A stretch of DNA of 20,396 bases from a virus, in the IMG/VR virus record IMGVR_UViG_3300012685_000016, positions 1 to 20,396 of that record; one strand, given 5' to 3'. Positions 15,877 through 20,396 of this stretch are shown in pieces. The notes under the pieces were generated by a model, which did not search any database, was not told the DNA's origin, and was given only the letters and a program-made list of their open reading frames with translations. The translations under genes and the position numbers were made by a program. Positions within the stretch are counted from its first letter, which is position 1, and each line of letters begins with the position of its first letter.

Positions 15877-16571
15877 GATCCGACGACGTCGCACCGGGAA
15901 TGGTCCAGCGGGACCCTTCAGGCAGTCGGGACATCGGTCTCCGTCAGGGCGTCATCACCGCGTGGGATGACCTGACCGGTCAGAACACAGTGAACGTCGA
16001 GGGCGAAGAGTTCACCAACCTGGATTGCGTGCAAAGCGGCATCGGCATCAGCTACGCGGCGGGCGACTCAGTCGTAGTGATGAAGAAGCAGTCCACCTAC
16101 TTCATCCTAGGCAAGGTCGCATCGTCAAACGGAATGGCCGGGTCGGCAATCCAAGAGGTCGTGTACGGCTATAGCGACACGGTCGGGTCCACGGGCGGCG
16201 GGTGGATCGACGTTCCGACCGCACCCGTGTCAGTTACGGCATATATCGGCTCAAGTCGTAAGTGCATTGTTATCTGGCGCGCCGATGTATCCGTGAACAA
16301 CAGCCTCGGTGAAGTCTCCTGGGATGTAACAGGAGCATCCAGTATCACGGTCGCATCCAGGGCAGGTATGTCGATGATCATGGATGCCACGAGTTCGGGC
16401 TCACCGTCGACTGCCGTGAAGGCCACCCTCGCGGGGTTCTACACCGTTCGACCTTCGATTGGCCTGAAGCAGGGATTGAACACCTTCACGATGAAATACC
16501 GGGTCGCCCTTCATGGGTCAGGAACAGTTTCAGTGTTCGGGTCCCCGCAGATGACGGTCATACCGCTGTGA
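15873..16571 (+). CDS. minor tail protein with OB-like N-terminal domain
   Basis: A 232-residue protein. Residues about 20-82 ('LRQGVITAWDDLTGQNTVNV' to 'TYFILGKV') look like the small OB-fold found in spike or baseplate proteins next to the tail hub. Residues about 93-232 form a beta-rich module without charged helices, as in receptor-binding tips. The second half is unusual in composition: hand counts of 16261-16380 plus 16441-16500 give about 52% GC, while nearby tail genes are near 70%. This suggests the tip domain was acquired separately. It overlaps the hub gene by ATGA. Receptor binding is inference. Confidence 0.72.
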   Translation: MRSDDVAPGMVQRDPSGSRDIGLRQGVITAWDDLTGQNTVNVEGEEFTNLDCVQSGIGISYAAGDSVVVMKKQSTYFILGKVASSNGMAGSAIQEVVYGYSDTVGSTGGGWIDVPTAPVSVTAYIGSSRKCIVIWRADVSVNNSLGEVSWDVTGASSITVASRAGMSMIMDATSSGSPSTAVKATLAGFYTVRPSIGLKQGLNTFTMKYRVALHGSGTVSVFGSPQMTVIPL

Positions 16572-16591
16572 ATCCGGGAAAGGAGTAGCTC

Positions 16592-17143
16592 ATGCCCGGT
16601 GCAACTGCCCGATACGGCTGGCACTACGGGGTTCTGTCCGACACGCCTGATGGGGCGACACAGGAGCAGACCCTCGCGCAGGACGTCGAGGTCACTGTCG
16701 GCGGACTCGACGACCGCACCGTCAACTCCCCCAAGGGCTACATCGGCAGCCACAAACCAGTCGCTGCCGTCTCCAGCGCAGGTACCACCGAGACAGTCGC
16801 GTGTGTGGTGCAGTGGACCGCGGTCACCGGCCGCCGGTACATGTGCCGGTGGCAGGGGGACATGAGCGGCACCGGTACCACCACCACCGCAAACCTCCGC
16901 ATCCGGTTCAAGCAGACCGCGTCCACAACGGACATCACCGGCACCATCATCTCTGCCCGCGACTCCCCTGTGAACGCTGGCGCGAACACCCCATGCGACC
17001 AGTTCGGAGACTTCGTAGCCGCCTCCTCCCTGACCTACACCGTCGTCGCGACCATCCAGGCGAACGGTACCGGGAACGCAGTGCAGGCGTACAACGCGAC
17101 GACGCACACCCCGAACCTGACGATCGAAGACATCGGAGTCTGA
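16592..17143 (+). CDS. minor tail / tail tip protein
   Basis: A 183-residue beta-rich protein following AAAGGAG. The N-terminal 45 residues ('ARYGWHYGVLSDTPDGATQ' and the 'VEVTVGGLDD' strand) resemble attachment segments of actinophage tail tip proteins, where a short peptide anchors a variable adhesin domain. The remainder (about residues 50-183) is rich in Thr and Ala with alternating strands ('RYMCRWQGDMSG', 'ANLRIRFKQT'). It has no collagen-like or coiled-coil shaft. It is the last tail gene before the lysis genes. The exact virion position is unknown. Confidence 0.68.
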   Translation: MPGATARYGWHYGVLSDTPDGATQEQTLAQDVEVTVGGLDDRTVNSPKGYIGSHKPVAAVSSAGTTETVACVVQWTAVTGRRYMCRWQGDMSGTGTTTTANLRIRFKQTASTTDITGTIISARDSPVNAGANTPCDQFGDFVAASSLTYTVVATIQANGTGNAVQAYNATTHTPNLTIEDIGV

Positions 17144-17144
17144 T

Positions 17145-17402
17145 GTGGACGGCGGCCTGCTGGGGTCTCTGATCGCCTCCGCCATCGTGCTGCTCGGCGG
17201 CGGCACGAAGCTGGAGATAAACCGAGTTTCCCGGCGAGACAAGAAGATCGAAGTCCTTGAGGCCATCGTCGATGCGCAGAAGCAGACGATCGCGAAGCAG
17301 GACCGGCAGCTCGATCGGTTCGAAATCACAGCGGAGATCCAGGACAAGTTCTTCTCTCAACTGCCGCAGCCCTTACAGCGCAATGATCCGAGGCGATCAT
17401 GA
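17145..17402 (+). CDS. single-TM coiled-coil membrane protein in lysis region
   Basis: An 85-residue protein with one N-terminal hydrophobic segment (about residues 4-20, 'LLGSLIASAIVLLGGG') followed by a positively charged stretch and a coiled coil (about 27-65). The start is the GTG one base after the previous stop, with GGAG 6 bases upstream. The overlapping ATG at 17143 gives only nine codons. One TM plus coiled coil before holin and endolysin genes could be a spanin-like or accessory lysis protein, or a holin regulator. Nothing in the sequence decides this. It overlaps the next gene by ATGA. Confidence 0.65.
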   Translation: MDGGLLGSLIASAIVLLGGGTKLEINRVSRRDKKIEVLEAIVDAQKQTIAKQDRQLDRFEITAEIQDKFFSQLPQPLQRNDPRRS

Positions 17403-17587
17403 AGTGGATTCGGCGACGCACCACCGACGAAGCACTCCATGAGCAGCTCGCCCTCGCGCAGGAGAAGTTGCGGGAAACGAAAAGCCGAGACCCGAAGGTG
17501 AACAGGATCGCCGACAGACTGCGCAAGCACTACGAGGACAACCAGTTCGCGACCCGGATCGTCCAGCACCTCGCGGAGGGCCGATGA
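17399..17587 (+). CDS. small helical hypothetical protein
   Basis: A 62-residue, strongly charged, all-helical protein with the C-terminal pattern 'VNRIADRLRKHYEDNQFATR'. Similar short proteins ending in a leucine/asparagine-containing helix are frequent near actinophage lysis genes, as I recall them. There is no TM segment or signal peptide. It is linked to both neighbours by ATGA overlaps, so co-translation with the membrane proteins on either side is likely. Function is unknown. Confidence 0.65.
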   Translation: MKWIRRRTTDEALHEQLALAQEKLRETKSRDPKVNRIADRLRKHYEDNQFATRIVQHLAEGR

Positions 17588-17913
17588 CACCCGTGGCCCC
17601 GGCGTGGCTGATCATCTTGTCTGGAGTGCTCCTCGCTGTCGACACGCTCGCCTGCGTCGCGTTCATCGTCATCTACACCCGCCGTGCGAAGTGGTGGCGC
17701 AACGACGTCGGCCGAAACCTCGTCACCATGTCCGCCTCGCTGGGAGGACTGCTCGGGTACAGCGCTTTGGCGTTCCTGTGGCCGGGCATTCCGGGGCGGG
17801 TCATCATCCGCACCGTCCTGTTCCTGTCCCTCACCGCCGCTGTCATCTGGCGGGTCGTGGTGTTCCACAGGATCGGCCGGGAGATCGATCGAAAAAAGGA
17901 AGATCAGGGATAG
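17584..17913 (+). CDS. three-TM membrane protein, candidate holin
   Basis: A 109-residue integral membrane protein with hydrophobic segments at about residues 8-30 ('LIILSGVLLAVDTLACVAF'), 50-66 and 74-91, joined by basic loops ('YTRRAKWWRNDVGRN'), and a charged C-terminus ending 'RKKEDQG'. It lies directly upstream of the endolysin gene, so it could be a holin or a holin-associated protein. A second, more typical two-TM holin lies just after the endolysin. It is linked to the 17399 gene by ATGA. A short gap of two bases separates it from the endolysin start. Confidence 0.7.
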   Translation: MTPVAPAWLIILSGVLLAVDTLACVAFIVIYTRRAKWWRNDVGRNLVTMSASLGGLLGYSALAFLWPGIPGRVIIRTVLFLSLTAAVIWRVVVFHRIGREIDRKKEDQG

Positions 17914-17915
17914 CC

Positions 17916-18752
17916 ATGCGCACGATGTACGACGCGGTGACCGCGTCTAACATCCCCACGACCGCCGCCATGGTCGCCGGGTACGTCGACCAGATCAAGC
18001 TTCCACCCTGGACGGCCGCCGACTGGGCTCGCTTCCCCAACGCCGTCAAGGTCGAGATCGTCAAGAAGGCCACCTCGGACTGGGGTGACGTCCTCGACGT
18101 CGAGCCGGGCGACGCCACACCCGCCGAGGCGCCTGGCTGGGTGGCAATGCGTCGCCGTTCCGGCGCCGACCCCACTGTCTACTGCAACTCCTCGACGTGG
18201 CCCCTGGTGCGCGCGGCGTTCCAGAACCAAGGCGTCCCGGAGCCGCACTACTGGATCGCCAAGTACGACGGCGTGGCCACCATCCCCGCCGGCTGGTCCG
18301 CGCTCGGCTGTGTCGCGAAGCAGTACGGCGGCGACGTCCCGGGCGGCTACGACCTCAGCTGTGTCGCCGACTTGTGGCCCGGCGTCGACTCCGGCCAGCC
18401 AGCCCCTGCTCCAACCCCCGCCAATCCGTCAGGAGTGGAACTCATGGAACGCAAGATCGTCCCCGCCAGCCCGTCGACTACTTCCGTCCGGCTGCTGCTC
18501 TCCGGCTCGCCCGGCGCGGCCATCGTCATCCGACCGAAGATCGGCCCGGACGGCTTGGCGAAGAACCCCGTCTACATCGGCAACATCTTCGCGTGGGGCA
18601 ACGACAAGTCCGGCGTCGGCCACAACCCGAAGACCGACGGCACCAAGGACTTCCGACTGGAATCCCACCGCCGGATCGAACTCCCGGGCGCCGTGTGGGC
18701 CGACCTCGAGTACTCGTGCAGCGAAGACTTCGAACTCGACATCGTCGGCTGA
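17916..18752 (+). CDS. endolysin: GH25-like muramidase plus C-terminal wall-binding domain
   Basis: Degrades host peptidoglycan at the end of infection. The product is 278 residues from ATG 17916, preceded by AGGGA with a 5-base spacer. A longer in-frame reading from 17604 would overlap the membrane protein gene and is rejected. The N-terminal domain (about 1-160) shows a GH25-like pattern: 'MYDAVTASNIP' near the start, the acidic pair Asp61-x-Glu63 in 'VLDVEPGDATP', then 'PTVYCNSSTWP', 'HYWIAKYDGV' and 'GYDLSCV'. A Pro/Ala linker (about 163-172) leads to a beta-rich C-terminal domain (about 177-278) likely to bind the wall. No signal peptide is evident, so a holin is needed. An internal start precedes the C-terminal domain. 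Confidence 0.9.
   Translation: MRTMYDAVTASNIPTTAAMVAGYVDQIKLPPWTAADWARFPNAVKVEIVKKATSDWGDVLDVEPGDATPAEAPGWVAMRRRSGADPTVYCNSSTWPLVRAAFQNQGVPEPHYWIAKYDGVATIPAGWSALGCVAKQYGGDVPGGYDLSCVADLWPGVDSGQPAPAPTPANPSGVELMERKIVPASPSTTSVRLLLSGSPGAAIVIRPKIGPDGLAKNPVYIGNIFAWGNDKSGVGHNPKTDGTKDFRLESHRRIELPGAVWADLEYSCSEDFELDIVG
18431..18446 (+). promoter_or_regulatory. internal Shine-Dalgarno and ATG within the endolysin gene
   Basis: AGGAG at 18431-18435 is followed 8 bases later by an in-frame ATG (18444) coding for Met177, exactly between the linker and the C-terminal domain. Its match and spacing are at least as good as those of the main start. Spacing and placement suggest use, but a chance match is possible because GGA and GAG codons occur often. 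Confidence 0.55.
18444..18752 (+). CDS. possible separately translated endolysin wall-binding domain
   Basis: Starting at the internal ATG would give a 102-residue protein beginning MERKIVPASPS and containing the whole C-terminal beta domain without the muramidase. In several clostridial and enterococcal phage endolysins an internal start yields free binding domains that associate with the full-length enzyme; the same is proposed here by analogy. The alternative is that the ATG is just an internal Met codon of the full-length enzyme. Confidence 0.45.
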   Translation: MERKIVPASPSTTSVRLLLSGSPGAAIVIRPKIGPDGLAKNPVYIGNIFAWGNDKSGVGHNPKTDGTKDFRLESHRRIELPGAVWADLEYSCSEDFELDIVG

Positions 18753-18766
18753 GAAAGGACCAGGCC

Positions 18767-19006
18767 ATGAGCGACCCCATTCCGCCGCTGCCCCTGCCGC
18801 GGCACTCCCTCGACACTCCCGCCCCGTGGTACGCCCGCTACTCGAAGGCGCTCGCCGCGCTCCTCGGCACCCTCACGCCCGGTGCGGTGCTCGCGCTGCT
18901 GGGGCTGTTCGGGGTGCACGTGGACTCCACCGTCGCCATGGCGATCGTGACGGTCCTCGGGTTCCTCTCCACCATCCTCGCGCCGGCCAACGCCGCGAAG
19001 GAGTAG
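18767..19006 (+). CDS. holin (two-TM)
   Basis: A 79-residue protein with a Pro-rich cytoplasmic N-terminus ('DPIPPLPLPRHSLD'), two hydrophobic segments (about residues 28-49 and 55-73) separated by a short turn ('HVDST'), and a brief Ala/Lys/Glu end. Size, topology and position 14 bases after the endolysin gene are those of actinophage holins. The gene starts at ATG 18767 preceded by GAAAGGA. A long open reading through 18197-19006 in the same frame is a shadow of the endolysin gene and is not used. It would form membrane lesions that release the signal-less endolysin. Confidence 0.8.
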   Translation: MSDPIPPLPLPRHSLDTPAPWYARYSKALAALLGTLTPGAVLALLGLFGVHVDSTVAMAIVTVLGFLSTILAPANAAKE

Positions 19007-19012
19007 GCGCCG

Positions 19013-19702
19013 GTGGTTGCCAGTGTCGCCACCGTCGCGTCCGGGAACGGCACCGGCAACTACACCGTCAACGTCCCCGCCAGCACCGCGAACGGCGACC
19101 TTCTGATCGCGGTCAACGCGTCCGACTGGTCCACCCTGGCGTTGGAAGACGTCCCCGCTGGCTTCACCACGCTCACAACCTCCCGGTACGACGGCGGCAC
19201 CAACGCCGTCCACGTCGCGCTCGGCTACCGCATTGCGAGCTCGGAGCCGGCGAACTACACCTTTGCTGGCGGCGGCGGCTCAGACTCCGCCGGGTGCCTG
19301 CTCCGTATCACCGGGCACCAGTCGACCCCGACGATCGTCCAGGTCGCTCCGACGGCGTTCGTGGCGGGCTCGGGGGCGACGGTGGCGCCGACCATCACCC
19401 CGAACGGGACGGACGATCTGCTGCTGTGCTTCGCCGTCGCCGACGGAGCCAACGGCGGCGGAACCCTCACCTGGACTGCGCCATCCGGCATGACTGAACA
19501 CATCGATGTCCAGTCCACCACCTTCACCACCCTGACAGTGGCGTCGCTGCAGTCTCCTTCGTCCCCGTCGGGGACGAAGACGTTCACCCCCAGCGCGGCT
19601 CACGACAAGGGCGCCTGCTGCACCATCTCGATCAAGTCAGCGGCCGGTACCGCGCCCGTGGTCCCGATTTTCCCCATCTCCCAGTACGGGAGTTTCCACT
19701 GA
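19013..19702 (+). CDS. tail-surface beta-sandwich protein
   Basis: A 229-residue, Thr/Ala/Ser-rich protein read from GTG 19013 after AAGGAG in the end of the holin gene. It consists of two beta-sandwich-like halves, each with a D-L-L-(hydrophobic) strand near the start (GDLLIAV at 28-34 and DDLLLCFAV at 134-142). The pattern 'VPAGFTTL' then 'YTFAG' is that of a domain widespread in phage tail proteins, and it matches the middle of the 13331 gene product. A short C-terminal extension ends 'SQYGSFH'. It is a likely tail or capsid surface protein made late, although it follows the lysis genes. Binding target unknown. Confidence 0.7.
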   Translation: MVASVATVASGNGTGNYTVNVPASTANGDLLIAVNASDWSTLALEDVPAGFTTLTTSRYDGGTNAVHVALGYRIASSEPANYTFAGGGGSDSAGCLLRITGHQSTPTIVQVAPTAFVAGSGATVAPTITPNGTDDLLLCFAVADGANGGGTLTWTAPSGMTEHIDVQSTTFTTLTVASLQSPSSPSGTKTFTPSAAHDKGACCTISIKSAAGTAPVVPIFPISQYGSFH

Positions 19703-19715
19703 GAGAGGTTCGACC

Positions 19716-20183
19716 ATGGCACGTTATTCGGCGCAGGCGAAGTCGTCGGCGGCTCTGGCCGTCGACACCGGGTTCGCGTGGCTTCAGGCATCCGCAACCA
19801 ACGGGTTCAAGCTCCGCCGTCTGACGCTGGGCGTCGTGGCTGGCGCGACCACCCCGACGAGTCAGCAGCTGACGGTCGGGATCAACCGTGTCACCACCGC
19901 GGGCACCACCCCCGGCGGCGGCATGACCCCGAACAAGCTCGACCCGAACTCGGCGGCCGCGGGCTCGACGTTCAAGACGACCTACGCGACCCCGCCGACC
20001 CTCACGGCGGACGACCTGTTCACGGCGCCGTTCAACAGCCAGTCCGGTGTGGACCTTCCATGGGAGCTGCTGGAGGAGTTGGCGGTGACGCTCGGGACGG
20101 CGAACGGCCTGGTGTTCATCAACCGCGACAACGCGCTCCCCGCCTCGCATTCGTACCGGATCAGCGTCGAGTGGGAAGAGTGA
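19716..20183 (+). CDS. hypothetical structural-type protein
   Basis: A 155-residue protein with predominantly beta character and no TM segment. It begins 'MARYSAQAKSSAALAVDTGF', with a central Gly/Thr/Pro-rich loop ('TTAGTTPGGGMTPNK') and a final strand 'SYRISVEWEE'. The layout suggests a virion-surface component similar in class to the gene before it, but no family is recognised with confidence. GAGAGAGG lies upstream of the ATG. It lies in the tail-surface segment after the lysis genes. Confidence 0.65.
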   Translation: MARYSAQAKSSAALAVDTGFAWLQASATNGFKLRRLTLGVVAGATTPTSQQLTVGINRVTTAGTTPGGGMTPNKLDPNSAAAGSTFKTTYATPPTLTADDLFTAPFNSQSGVDLPWELLEELAVTLGTANGLVFINRDNALPASHSYRISVEWEE

Positions 20184-20208
20184 CCTGCTTCTAACCTAGG
20201 AGTAGATC

Positions 20209-20396
20209 ATGAACCGTCGTTGGCGGAACCTGACCGTAGCCCTCCGCCGACGCCGGTTCGACCCACCCTGGGTCGGTGTCGCACCGGCCCCGCCACCTGC
20301 ACTCCCGGGATTCCGGGACCAGGCCGGTGTGCGGCCACGCTGGTACGCCCTCGTCCGGCGAGGCCGGTTCCTGCCGCTGCCGCCCGCGCCTGTCCA
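20209..20396 (+). CDS. Arg/Pro/Trp-rich protein, truncated by the window edge
   Basis: The frame stays open from the ATG, preceded by AGGAG 6 bases upstream, to the end of the window (62 codons seen). The product is very basic and proline-rich, with two similar units: RW followed by a leucine/arginine helix, RRRRF or RRGRF, then a run of prolines. The two RW pairs are 40 residues apart. This could be the beginning of a longer repeat protein. No function can be assigned. Confidence 0.6.
   Translation, partial: MNRRWRNLTVALRRRRFDPPWVGVAPAPPPALPGFRDQAGVRPRWYALVRRGRFLPLPPAPV

Noticed and set aside
17143-17172. ATG at 17143 as start of the gene after the tail tip gene
   Set aside because: It reads only nine codons before a stop. 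The GTG at 17145 opens an 85-residue protein with a sensible TM plus coiled-coil layout.
18085-19497. 470-codon + strand open frame across endolysin, holin and tail gene
   Set aside because: It cuts across three genes in another frame, is Arg/Ser/Pro-rich, and has no ribosome site. The recognised genes explain the region.
1-20396. Search for defence systems, CRISPR arrays, tRNAs, insertion sequences or att sites
   Set aside because: Nothing matching these was seen by eye. The whole window is accounted for by phage late genes and short gaps.

Overview
The window is a contiguous block of late genes from a tailed, long-tailed (siphovirus-type) phage or prophage of a high-GC actinobacterium. All credible genes lie on the + strand. 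They are packed with ATGA, GTGA and TGATG overlaps or gaps of a few bases, use many GTG starts, and have strongly GC-biased third positions. No integrase, repressor, replication gene, tRNA, IS element or CRISPR array is visible, so the sequence alone cannot separate free phage from prophage. No LysB-type mycolyl esterase accompanies the endolysin here. This mildly favours a host without a mycolate outer layer (for example a Streptomyces- or Pseudonocardia-type host), but that is inference and the esterase could lie outside the window.

Layout, left to right. (1) Packaging and capsid, 92-6031: small and large terminase, portal, a scaffold-like protein with no recognisable protease, major capsid protein, a small beta-rich probable decoration protein, and a small acidic protein with a LEM/HeH-like tail. 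(2) Neck and tail tube, 6044-8861: connector, head closure, HK97-gp10-like protein, tail terminator, a second decoration-like protein, a 74-residue protein and the major tail protein. (3) A strong intrinsic terminator follows the tail-tube gene at 8872-8922. Its loop can also pair with bases just downstream. (4) Tail assembly, 8955-13334: tail assembly chaperones made by a -1 frameshift at a canonical C CCT TTC heptamer (9440-9446), then a 1158-residue tape measure protein with three 27-residue repeats. (5) Tail tip, 13331-17143: four minor tail or baseplate genes. (6) Lysis, 17145-19006: a one-TM coiled-coil protein, a small helical protein, a three-TM membrane protein, a GH25-like endolysin with a credible in-frame internal start for its C-terminal domain, and a two-TM holin. 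(7) Further tail or surface proteins, 19013-20396, the last cut by the window edge.

Together the genes package DNA into a procapsid, close the head, build a non-contractile tail measured by the tape measure protein, fit the adhesion tip and lyse the host. No defence or otherwise unprecedented system was found. The observations most worth checking are the endolysin internal start, the terminator/alternative-pairing element, the frameshift site, two pairs of related proteins within the window (5331/7813 genes and 13331/19013 genes), and a low-GC stretch in the 15873 tail gene.
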